From NCBI RefSeq assembly GCF_937888285.1, contig NZ_CALART010000029.1:82288-146287 (forward strand): a stretch of 64,000 nt of DNA, given 5' to 3'. The notes under the pieces were generated by a model. It was not told the origin of the DNA and did not search any database. It saw only the letters and a program-made list of their open reading frames with translations. Position numbers and translations under genes: made by a program. Of the stretch, positions 51,808-60,510 are shown one piece after another. The stretch is from an uncultured Aquimonas sp. Lineage in GTDB: Bacteria > Pseudomonadota > Gammaproteobacteria > Xanthomonadales > Xanthomonadaceae. How positions within the stretch are numbered: the first letter of the stretch is position 1; every line of letters begins with the position of its first letter.

Positions 51808-52962
51808 ATGCACGCCTCCAGTACCCCACGCCAGCCCAGCAGCGAGCCCGAGCGCAGTCGCGTTCGCCGGCAGCGCCTGGCCTGGGGCCTGCTGCTGCTG
51901 AGCACCGCACTGGGCCTGCTGACCTTCACCGACCGCTATCTGAGCCGGGTCGCCGGCGGGCGCTCGGCCGATCTGCTGCGGGTGCTGTTCGAGGAAATGT
52001 CCGGCGCCTGGGCGGCGGCGCTGCTGGTGCCGCTGATGGTGATGCTGGCGCGGCGCTTTCCCGTCCGCGGTCGCGACTGGCTGAAGCACATCGGCCTGCA
52101 TGTCGGCTTCGCCTTCGCGGTGGGCGCCGCGCATACCGCGCTGGCGGCCCTGCTGCGCACCCTGCTGGTCGCCCTGCCGGGCTTCTCCGAGCAGAGCTAC
52201 CTGCCCGACCTGCAGCGGGTGCTGCTGGCGCTGCCGAACCAGCTGATCGTGTACGCGCTGGTGATCGCCATCACCCACCAGATCGATCGCTACCGCGCCG
52301 CCCGCAACCGCGAACTCGACGCCGAGCGCCTGCGCGCCAGCCTGACCGAGGCCCAGCTTGAAGCCCTGCGCCGGCAGCTGGAGCCGCACTTCCTGTTCAC
52401 CACGCTCAACGCGGTCAGCGAACTGATCTACACGCGCCCCTCGGCCGCCGAGGAAATGATCCGCCGGCTGTCGGCGCTGATGAAGCACGCCTTCGCCCCG
52501 GCCCGTGAGCACGAGGCCCCGCTCGCCGAAGAGCTGCGCGTGCTCGACCTCTACCTCGACATCATGCGGCTGCGCTTTGCCGAGCGCCTGTTCGTGCAGA
52601 TCGACGTACCCGAGCCGCTGCGCGCCATGCGCATCCCGCGCCTGCTGCTGCAGCCACTGCTCGACTGCGCCCTGCGCCGCAGCGACGAACCGGAACAGAC
52701 CCTGGTGGCAGTCAAGCTCATCGCCCGCGAGGTGGACGGCAAGCTGCGCCTGAAGGTGGTCGACCAGGCCGCCTGCAGCGCCGAGCCCGAATCCGACGTC
52801 GGCCTGGCCAATGCCGCCGAGCGCATCCGCCGCCTGTATGGCGAGGGCTATGGCCTGCGCCGCCGCAGCGAGCCCGAGGGCAGCTCGATCGAAGTCGACC
52901 TGCCCCTGCTGCCCGGCACCACGAGCAACACCGGCAGGCAGCGCAGCATCGGACTCGTCTAG
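51808..52962 (+). CDS. LytS/YehU-type membrane histidine kinase, ATP site degenerate
   Basis: 384 aa. Four hydrophobic segments occupy residues 25-165. The His_kinase domain has RRQLEPHFLFTTLNAVSELIY (His about residue 193), very close to the LytS family. But the usual N-box (LLQPLVENAIKHG) reads LLQPLLDCALRRS, and the DNGxG loop reads VVDQAACSAE, so the Mg- and ATP-binding Asn and Gly are missing. It is probably unable to phosphorylate and may be a sensor scaffold, or need a partner. No LytR-type regulator lies next to it. Confidence 0.8.
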   Translation: MHASSTPRQPSSEPERSRVRRQRLAWGLLLLSTALGLLTFTDRYLSRVAGGRSADLLRVLFEEMSGAWAAALLVPLMVMLARRFPVRGRDWLKHIGLHVGFAFAVGAAHTALAALLRTLLVALPGFSEQSYLPDLQRVLLALPNQLIVYALVIAITHQIDRYRAARNRELDAERLRASLTEAQLEALRRQLEPHFLFTTLNAVSELIYTRPSAAEEMIRRLSALMKHAFAPAREHEAPLAEELRVLDLYLDIMRLRFAERLFVQIDVPEPLRAMRIPRLLLQPLLDCALRRSDEPEQTLVAVKLIAREVDGKLRLKVVDQAACSAEPESDVGLANAAERIRRLYGEGYGLRRRSEPEGSSIEVDLPLLPGTTSNTGRQRSIGLV

Positions 52963-53205
52963 GGCAACACGGATCAAGTCCCTCCTGGCCTTGATCAGTG
53001 GTCGCGAGCCCGGCACATGTCGGGACGCGCTTGCGCTGCATCACGCATCGCGTGCTCGATCCACGGGCGCGCCCTCCATGGCGTGCGACAACGCTGAATT
53101 CCTCGGCCTCGCCCTAGGGCGCGGGCCCCGCCGGTCGGCCGCCGCACGGGCTTGGCACCTGCGGTGCGCAACCGCGATCATGCGTGAACCCGATCACGCT
53201 GCCGG

Positions 53206-54591
53206 ATGCCCATGACCGCCACGCCCCCTGCCCTGCACGTCCTCATCCTCGCCGCTGGCGAAGGCAAGCGCATGCGTTCGCGCCGGCCCAAGGTGCTGAT
53301 GCCGGTGGCCGGGCGACCGATGCTGACGCATGTGATCGAGGCCGCGCGCAGTCTTGACCCCGCCGGCATCCACATCGTCTATGGCCATGCTGGCGAGCAG
53401 GTGCGGGCGGCCTTCGCCGACCAGGCCGACCTGTCCTGGGTCGAGCAGAGTGAACGCCGCGGTACCGGCCACGCCGTGCAGCAGGCCCTGCCGGTGCTGC
53501 CGGAACAGGGCCGCGTGCTGGTGCTGTACGGCGACGTGCCGCTGATCCGCAGCGAGACCCTGCGCGCCCTGCTGGCCGCGCCCGGCACACTGGCCGTGCT
53601 CGGTGCCCGGCTCGACGACCCGAGCGGCTATGGCCGCCTGATCCTCGACGCCGAAGGTCGCGTCGAGGCCATCGTCGAGCACAAGGACGCCAGCGAAGCC
53701 CAGCGCGCGGTGCGCTGGATCAACACCGGCCTGATCGCCTGCGACGCCGCGCGCCTGCGCGCCTGGCTTGCGGAGATCCGCGCCGACAACGCCCAGGGCG
53801 AGTACTACCTCACCGACATCTTCGCGCTGGCCGCCCGCGACGGCGAACGCGCCGCCTGCGTCGAGGTGGCCGACGCCAGCGAGAGCTTCGGCGCCAACGA
53901 TCCGCTGCAGCTCAGCGCGCTCGAAGCCCTGTACCGCCGTCGCGAAGCGCGCGCGCTGATGCAGGCTGGCGTGCGCCTCGCCGACCCCGCGCGCATCGAC
54001 GTGCGCGGTCGCGTCGCCGCCGGCATGGACATCGAGATCGACATCGACGTGGTGCTTGAAGGCGCGGTCGAACTCGGTGACGAAGTGCAGATCGGTCCGT
54101 TCTGCCGCATTCGCAACTCGAAGCTCGCGGCCGGCACTGTCATCCACGGCCACTGCGAGCTCGACGGTGTCATCAGCGAAGGCCCCTGCACCATCGGCCC
54201 CTTCGCCCGCCTGCGCCCCGGCACCCGGCTCGCCGCCGGCGTGCACATCGGCAACTTCGTCGAGACCAAGAACACCACCCTCGGCGAGGGCAGCAAGGCC
54301 AATCACCTGAGCTACCTCGGCGACGCCGTGATCGGTGCGAAGGTGAACATCGGCGCCGGCACCATCACCTGCAACTACGACGGCGCCAACAAGCACCGCA
54401 CCACCATCGAGGACGGCGCCTTCATCGGCAGCAATTCCGCACTGGTCGCGCCCGTCACCGTCGGCGCCGGCGCCACCCTCGGCGCCGGCAGCACCCTCAC
54501 CCGCAACGCCCCCGCCGGCCAGCTCACGGTGGCGCGGGCGCGCCAGCAGTCTTTCGCGGACTGGAAGCGGCCTTCCAAGAGCCGGGATTAG
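53206..54591 (+). CDS. glmU: Bifunctional GlmU (UDP-GlcNAc pyrophosphorylase / GlcN-1-P acetyltransferase)
   Basis: 461 aa; the ATG at 53206 or the one at 53212 could be the start. The uridylyltransferase domain opens with LAAGEGKRMRSRRPKVLMPVAGRPM, contains YGDVPLI and the NTGL loop. The C-terminal left-handed beta-helix has hexapeptide repeats and the acetyltransferase loop ITCNYDGANKHRTTIED, GSNSALVAPV. It makes UDP-GlcNAc for peptidoglycan and lipopolysaccharide. The last codons and stop lie inside a GGGATTC-type repeat. Confidence 0.95.
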   Translation: MPMTATPPALHVLILAAGEGKRMRSRRPKVLMPVAGRPMLTHVIEAARSLDPAGIHIVYGHAGEQVRAAFADQADLSWVEQSERRGTGHAVQQALPVLPEQGRVLVLYGDVPLIRSETLRALLAAPGTLAVLGARLDDPSGYGRLILDAEGRVEAIVEHKDASEAQRAVRWINTGLIACDAARLRAWLAEIRADNAQGEYYLTDIFALAARDGERAACVEVADASESFGANDPLQLSALEALYRRREARALMQAGVRLADPARIDVRGRVAAGMDIEIDIDVVLEGAVELGDEVQIGPFCRIRNSKLAAGTVIHGHCELDGVISEGPCTIGPFARLRPGTRLAAGVHIGNFVETKNTTLGEGSKANHLSYLGDAVIGAKVNIGAGTITCNYDGANKHRTTIEDGAFIGSNSALVAPVTVGAGATLGAGSTLTRNAPAGQLTVARARQQSFADWKRPSKSRD

Positions 54592-54940
54592 GGATTGGGC
54601 TGAGAGCCGGGATTCGGGAATGGGGATTCGGGATTCGTAGAGCGCGCTCGCGCTGATCTTCCCGGCGGCGCTCTCGCCTGAGACCAAGGACGTCAGCCTT
54701 GGGCTCTCCGCTGTGTCGGCTGGTTCTTGCGCACGAGCGGTGAGCGCAGGCTCCGCTCTCAGCCCCTCTCCCCTCGTGGGAGAGGGGTTGGGGAGAGGGG
54801 GGCGGAACCCGGCGCAGCCTTCACCCCTTTCCCCCAGCCCCTCTAGCGCAAGGGGAGAGCGGAGACCGCATCGGATAGCCCCGCGTCGGGAAGTCGCGGC
54901 CAGCGCGCTCTACCAATCCCGAATCCCGAATCCCTAATCC
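54577..54940. repeat. Extragenic repeat cluster between convergent glmU and M28 peptidase genes
   Basis: GGGATTAGGGATT-type heptamers start in the last codons of glmU (54583-54640) and an inverted copy (AATCCCGAATCCC) ends in the last codons of the peptidase gene (54915-54940), each followed by a GAGCGCGCTC block, giving a long inverted repeat. In the middle are CCCCTCTCCC-CTCGT-GGGAGAGGGG (perfect 10-bp stem, 54763-54787) and CCCCT-N8-AGGGG (54838-54855). This design is common in Xanthomonas/Lysobacter intergenic DNA. It probably serves as a two-way terminator. No gene is seen in the 342-bp gap. Confidence 0.75.
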
Positions 54941-56619
54941 CCGCCCTTCGCAAACCGCTGCCCAAAGAAATTGCCCTCGTTCCAGCGCGGGCGCTGGTCG
55001 GCGTCGGCGACGCGCTGGGCGACCAACTGGTTCAAGCGGGCGAGGCGTGCGGCGCTGGGGTAGTGGATGGGCTGGTTGGCGTCGTCGTTGGGCTGGTGGT
55101 AGCGATCGCGCAGGAACGCGTCGAGCTGTTCGAGGCCGTTGACCGCGGGATCGCGGGCGACGATGCCACCGTCCATGTAGACCGCCGGGATGCCCTGGCG
55201 GATGAAGGCGTACTGGTCGCTGCGCACGAACACCACTTCCTCGGGGTTCGGGTCCGGCGAGAGTTCGATGCCGAGCTCCGACGCCGCCTGCTTGACGATC
55301 GGCGCCAGCGAGCTGTTCTCGACGCCGATCGGAATCACGTCGCGCAGGTCGGTCAGCATCACCGGCATGTCCATGTTGACGTTGGCGATCAGCCCGCCCT
55401 TCGGCACCGTCGGCCAGCGCGCGAAGTATTCGGCGCCCAGCAGGCCCTTCTCCTCGGCGGTGAGCGCGATGAACAGCTGCGAGCGCTTCGGCCGCGGCGC
55501 GGCCATGGCCTGGCGCGCGGCCTCCATCAGGATGGCGCTGCCCAGCGCGTTGTCGAAGGCGCCGTTGTAGATGTTGTCGCCGTCGACCGGCGCGCCGATG
55601 CCGACATGGTCGAGGTGCGCGGTCAGCACCACGTGCTCGTCGGCGAGCTGCGGGTCGCTGCCCGGCAGGCGGCCGACCACGTTGACGCTGTCGACGTTCT
55701 GCTGGCGCGTCTGGCCGGCCATGCGCACGCGCCAGGGCAGCTCGAAGCCGACCAGTTCGCCGCGCTCCTGCCGCGCGAACACTTCGTCCGCCGCCATCGG
55801 CGCGCCGGCGAACAGGCGCTTGGCGACATGCGCGCCCATCGCCGCGGTGGCGGTCAGCTCGGGGAAGCTGTCGACCGCCTTGCCGTCCGGGCCACGCAGG
55901 CGCATCGCCGGCACCAGCCAGTTGCGGGCGCCGCGCGCCCAGGGCGATTTCGATTCACGCTCGGGGTCGCCGAGCGTGATCACGCCGATCGCACCGCGCT
56001 CGACGAAGCCGGCGTTCTTGACGATGCCCGAGCTGTAGTAGGCGCGCTCGTCATTGGGGAAACGTGCCGGCGCGCCGCCCAGCACCACCACCACCTTGCC
56101 GCGCAGGTCGAGGCCGCGGAAGTCGTCGTGCTCGAACTCAGGAGCCGCCACACCCTGGCCGACGAAGACCAGCGGCGCCTCCAGCGAATGGGTGTTGGCG
56201 TTGAAGTTCACGCCGGGCAGGAAGTCGGCCTGGAACTCGAAGCGCTCGCTGCGGCCGGCGTTGTCGCCGACGCCCTCCAGCACCAGCTCGGCCGCACCCG
56301 GCACGCGCTGGGCCTCGATCAGCGGCACGCGCTGGAAATAGCTGCCCTCGTCGTCGCCGGGCTCCAGGCCGAGACGACGGTACTCGGCGGCGACGTAGTG
56401 GGCGGCGATGTCATAGCCGCGAGTGCCGGCGGCGCGGCCCTCCAGCAGGTCGTCGGCGAGGAAGCGCAGGTCGGCCTCGATCCGACGCGCGGCGCCGGCC
56501 TCATCCACGGCGGCCGCGACCTGGCCCTGATGTTCGGGTGCGGCACGGTCGGGCTGACAGGCCGCAAGCGCCAGCAGGAGTGCGGCGCCAAGGGCGGAAC
56601 GGGCGAGGGAACGCGGCAT
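54934..56619 (-). CDS. M28-family zinc metallopeptidase, lipoprotein
   Basis: 561 aa from the ATG at 56619 (MPRSLARSALG), chosen because a lipoprotein signal (ALLLALAAC) follows directly; the longer start at 56658 would spoil it. A PA domain insert lies in the first half. The M28 metal ligands are visible: LTAHLDHVG (His, Asp about residue 330), GAFDNALGSA (bridging Asp), ALTAEEKGLLG (Glu pair), NVNMDMPV (Asp) and RYHQPNDD (His, about 515). Exported aminopeptidase-type enzyme. Confidence 0.9.
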   Translation of the reverse strand: MPRSLARSALGAALLLALAACQPDRAAPEHQGQVAAAVDEAGAARRIEADLRFLADDLLEGRAAGTRGYDIAAHYVAAEYRRLGLEPGDDEGSYFQRVPLIEAQRVPGAAELVLEGVGDNAGRSERFEFQADFLPGVNFNANTHSLEAPLVFVGQGVAAPEFEHDDFRGLDLRGKVVVVLGGAPARFPNDERAYYSSGIVKNAGFVERGAIGVITLGDPERESKSPWARGARNWLVPAMRLRGPDGKAVDSFPELTATAAMGAHVAKRLFAGAPMAADEVFARQERGELVGFELPWRVRMAGQTRQQNVDSVNVVGRLPGSDPQLADEHVVLTAHLDHVGIGAPVDGDNIYNGAFDNALGSAILMEAARQAMAAPRPKRSQLFIALTAEEKGLLGAEYFARWPTVPKGGLIANVNMDMPVMLTDLRDVIPIGVENSSLAPIVKQAASELGIELSPDPNPEEVVFVRSDQYAFIRQGIPAVYMDGGIVARDPAVNGLEQLDAFLRDRYHQPNDDANQPIHYPSAARLARLNQLVAQRVADADQRPRWNEGNFFGQRFAKGGD

Positions 56620-56744
56620 GCGTGGACTCCGGACGAGGTCGGTGGCAACAGCCGCCACTTTGGCGGCCAGCGCCGGCGCCGTAAGGGCCGAAGGTCACTG
56701 CGCGCAGGGCGCTCCGCGGTTCCGCAGGGCGGGCCTCCGGGCGC

Positions 56745-57221
56745 TTACTCCCAGGGCTCGACCTTCTCGACGTCGATGACGTAGTGCGACTGCGCCACGC
56801 TGTTGCGCGTGGGCTTCACTTCGAGCTTGCCGTAGACCCAGTAGGCGGCCCAGATCTCGGTCATCTCGATCGGCTCCTTGGGCGCGGCGAACACGATCTG
56901 GTTCGGCGGCGGCGGCGGCACGTGGATGCAGGCGCCGAAGTAGGGCACCACGAAGAACTCGCTGATCCTGTTGTCCTCGGTGATCGTCACCGGAACGATG
57001 TAGCCCGGCAGGCGGCCCTCGGCGCCGTTCAGCGCCAGCACCGGTGTCGAATCGCTGTAGTCGGGCGCGACCGGTTCGCCGTCGTGGTCGACCACGGCCT
57101 GGTCCTGCAGCAGCTTGAGCTCGTCCTCGGGGATCAGCTCAAGCCAGTCGAAGGTGCGCACCTCGGCGAGGGCGGGCAGGGCAAACAGGGCGAGCGCAAG
57201 GCTCAGCAGCAGACGTTTCAT
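56745..57221 (-). CDS. DUF3299 protein, exported, last gene of the zinc operon
   Basis: 158 aa with a signal peptide (LLLSLALALFALPALA). The DUF3299 core is visible: FDWLELIPEDEL, GYIVPVTITEDNRISEFFVVPYFGACIHVPPPPPNQIVF and IWAAYWVYGKLEV. The fold is OB-like; function unproven. It regularly accompanies the DUF2796 protein and MacB-like ABC transporter in proteobacteria (ZrgA-containing zinc operons), and is here 37 bp after the permease. Confidence 0.9.
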   Translation of the reverse strand: MKRLLLSLALALFALPALAEVRTFDWLELIPEDELKLLQDQAVVDHDGEPVAPDYSDSTPVLALNGAEGRLPGYIVPVTITEDNRISEFFVVPYFGACIHVPPPPPNQIVFAAPKEPIEMTEIWAAYWVYGKLEVKPTRNSVAQSHYVIDVEKVEPWE

Positions 57222-57258
57222 CGTGGGGTTCCGGGGAGTGGGAGAGGGCCGCAGCGGC

Positions 57259-58508
57259 CTACTGTCGGACCATCATGCCGTCGGCCAGCGAGCGCCGATA
57301 GGCCAGGAAGGCAGGGATCAGGCCGACCGCAACACCGGCGCCCAGCACCAGGCCGAGCAGCTTGAACTCGGCCAGGCTCGGCCAGCCCAGTTCGACGGCG
57401 ATGCCCGAGGCGCGCTCGATGGTCGGCGCCAGTAGCGCGAGGCCGCCGTGCAGCAGGGCCAGGCCCAGCAGCAGCCCGACCGCGGTCAACAGCAGAGCCT
57501 CCAGCAGCAGCAGGGCCGAGACGGTGCCGGGGCCGGCGCCCAGCGCGCGCAGGATCGCCATCTCGCGGCGGCGCTCGCTGAGGGTGCCGAGCAGGGCGGC
57601 CAGCATGCCGAGCAGGCCGGCGGCGACCACGCAGGCGGCGGTCAGCATCAGCGCCTTCTCGACCACGCCGAGCATGCCCCAGAGCTGCTGCAGGGCGACG
57701 CCCGGCAGCACGGCGGTCAGCGGCTCGGCGCGGAACTCGTTGACCGCGCGCTGCACCGCAAACGTGGCCATGCGCGATTCGAGGCCGACGAAAAAGGCGG
57801 TGATCGCCCGCGGCTGCAGGCGCTCGGGCGGGATCTCGTCGGGCGCGCGGCCGATCCGCGTGCCGGCGCGCCAGTTGATGTGGATGGCCTCGATCGCTTC
57901 CAGGCTGACGTGCACGCTGTGGTCGATCGGCGTGCCGGTGCGGGCGAGCACGCCGACCACGGTGAAGGGCCGGTCGTCGTGCTGGTTGGGGTTGAGCGTG
58001 CCGGTGCCGTGGGCCAGCACGATCGAATCGCCCAGCGCATAGCCCAGACGCTCGGCCACCTCGGCGCCGAGCACGGCCTCGAACAGGCCGTCGAAAGCCT
58101 CGCCCTGCTCGAAGCGCAGCTCGCGGTTGCCGCCGGTGCGGACGTGCTCGAAGAAACCCGCGGTGGTGCCGACCACCCGGTAGCCCTTGTGCGAATCGCC
58201 GAGGCTGATCGGCACCGTCCAGGCCACGTCCTCGCGCTCGGCGATCTCGCGGTAGCTGGCCCAGCTGACATTGTTGGTGGCGTCGCCCAGGTGGAACACC
58301 GAGTACAGCAACAGCTGCACCGGGTGCGCGCGCGCGCCGACGATGAGATCGGTGCCGGCGACGGTGCGCAGGAAGCTGTTGCGCGCCTCGCTGCGCAGGC
58401 GCTCCACGCCGAGCAGCAGCAGCACGCTGAGCGCGATTGTCGCCACCGTCACCAGCGCGGTGAAGCGGCGGTTGGCGAGGCTGGCCCAGGCCAGTCGCAG
58501 CAGCGCGC

Positions 58509-58512
<4 letters not shown>
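57259..58512 (-). CDS. ABC transporter permease (MacB/FtsX-like) of the zinc operon
   Basis: 417 aa. An N-terminal transmembrane segment (ALVTVATIALSVLLLLGV), a periplasmic MacB_PCD-type domain (about residues 40-270) and three C-terminal membrane segments form the FtsX layout (ALMLTAACVVAAGLLGMLAALLGTLSERRREMAILRALGAGPGTV is the usual coupling region). Its ATG overlaps the ATPase stop by 4 nt. Probably moves zinc or a zinc-linked ligand or drives a periplasmic step with the DUF2796 protein; direction unknown. Confidence 0.9.
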
Positions 58513-59236
<724 letters not shown>

Positions 59237-59240
<4 letters not shown>

Positions 59241-59887
59241 GGCTGGAGTCGGATCACGCTCTGGCCCGGCGCCAGTCGACCGCCGTCCTGGGCCGTGTCG
59301 GTGACCAGCTGGTAGTCGATGCGCTCGAGCTTGGGGAAGTGCTGGAACAGTCGAACCTCGATCGCGCCCAGCGCCTCGGGTCGGCTGCATTCGAAGCGAT
59401 GGTAGCTGCGCCAGTTGCCGTGCCCGCCGTGCCCATCGTCATGGGCTTCGTGCGCGTGTTCATGGTTGTGATCGTGCGCATGATCGTAATCGTGATCGCC
59501 ATCGGCGCTACCCGCCGCGGCCTCCGGCAGGGAAGCGTCGATGCGCGCCGACTGTGCCGTGCAGCCGGCCGCGGCTTCCCAGGCATACAGCGCGCTGGCG
59601 TTGTTCAGCAGCAGCTGCGCCTGCTCGACGCGGGCCACTTCCTCGGGGCCCTCGGGCGCGCGCTCGAAGCCGAGGAAGCCGTAGGCCGCACCCTCGATCT
59701 GCAGCTCCAGCGTCTTGCCGGACAGCGCGATGTCGAGGCGTGCCGCGCCGTGCTCGTGCGCGCCCTGTTCGCGTGAGGCCTCATGGTCATGACTGTCGCC
59801 ATGGGCATGGCCGCTCTTGCCGTGCGCGAGGCAGAGGCCCGGCCCGAGCAGGGCACCGATCAGCAGGGTGGAAAGTGGACGAAGCAT
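59237..59887 (-). CDS. zrgA: DUF2796 periplasmic zinc-binding protein (ZrgA-like)
   Basis: 216 aa with a signal peptide (LLIGALLGPGLCLA). Two His-rich patches (HGKSGHAHGDSHDH near residue 22 and DHDYDHAHDHNHEHAHEAHDDGHGGHG near 130) can bind several zinc ions. The DUF2796 frame (ARLDIALSGKTLELQIEGAAYGFLGFE, YHFEC) is clear. In Vibrio, ZrgA belongs to a zinc-regulated operon with similar ABC partners. First gene of the 59887-56745 operon, downstream of a Zur-like box. Confidence 0.88.
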
Positions 59888-59982
59888 GGGTGTCTCCTGT
59901 CGATGAAGTCTTGGTCATGGCGGCTTGCGCCTTCGGCAGCACGCGCCGAGTATCTCGCGACCGGTGCGCAATAGTGCGTTAT

Positions 59983-59996
59983 GTTATAGCTATAAC
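59983..59996. promoter_or_regulatory. Zur-like box between the zinc operon and the MerC-like gene
   Basis: GTTATAGCTATAAC is a perfect 14-bp palindrome in the 127-bp divergent gap, extended on the left by GCGTTAT. It matches the Proteobacterial Zur box core (GTTATA..TATAAC). It sits 96 bp from the DUF2796 start and 18 bp before the MerC-like start, so one Zur dimer pair could repress both. Confidence 0.75.
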
Positions 59997-60014
59997 TCTC
60001 CTCGTGGCGATCCC

Positions 60015-60434
60015 ATGTCCTCGCTCCCTGCGTCTCGCCTCCGCCGCCGTTGGATCGATCGATTGGGCCTCGGCCTCGCCGTGCTGTGCGCCCTGCACTG
60101 CCTCGCCACCGCGATCGTACTGATCAGCTTTCCCGCGCTGTGGCTGAAGCTGCGCTACCAGGCGCCGCAGTACCTGTGGCTGTTCGAGGCCGAACGCTGG
60201 ATCGCTGGCGCCAGCCTGGCCGTGGCTGCGCTGGCCCTGCTGCTGGCGCTGCGCAAGCTGCGCGCGCCGGCGGCACGCAGTCTGCTGCTGATCGGTGCAG
60301 GCAGCGTGAGCGCGGGTCTGTGGTGGCCGCCGCTGGCGCACAGCCTGTGGAGCGTGCCGGCGGTCAGCGGCGGCGCGCTGCTGATCGCGCTCGGACATTA
60401 CCTGCAGCTGCGCGGCTGGCGACGCTGCGGCTGA
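60015..60434 (+). CDS. MerC-domain membrane protein
   Basis: 139 aa from the ATG at 60015. Four hydrophobic segments. The first holds LGLAVLCALHCLATAIVL, the C-x-x-H-C metal motif of MerC-domain proteins, usually tied to mercury or, in this setting, zinc handling. Divergent from the zinc operon and next to a Zur-like box, so a zinc-starvation role is likelier than mercury resistance; no other mer gene is present. Confidence 0.82.
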   Translation: MSSLPASRLRRRWIDRLGLGLAVLCALHCLATAIVLISFPALWLKLRYQAPQYLWLFEAERWIAGASLAVAALALLLALRKLRAPAARSLLLIGAGSVSAGLWWPPLAHSLWSVPAVSGGALLIALGHYLQLRGWRRCG

Positions 60435-60510
60435 TTCCTGCGGGCCCTGTCCGAAAGCGGGCGGCGGTTCCGTATCCTCGGCCAATCCCCACCATCGCCG
60501 AGACTCCGCC

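Noticed and set aside
52970..52997. GATCAAG ... CTTGATC inverted repeat after the histidine kinase
   Set aside because: Seven-base arms and no T-run; too weak to call a terminator.
55063..56784. Rightward 573-codon open frame
   Set aside because: Shadow of the M28 peptidase, which has all metal ligands.
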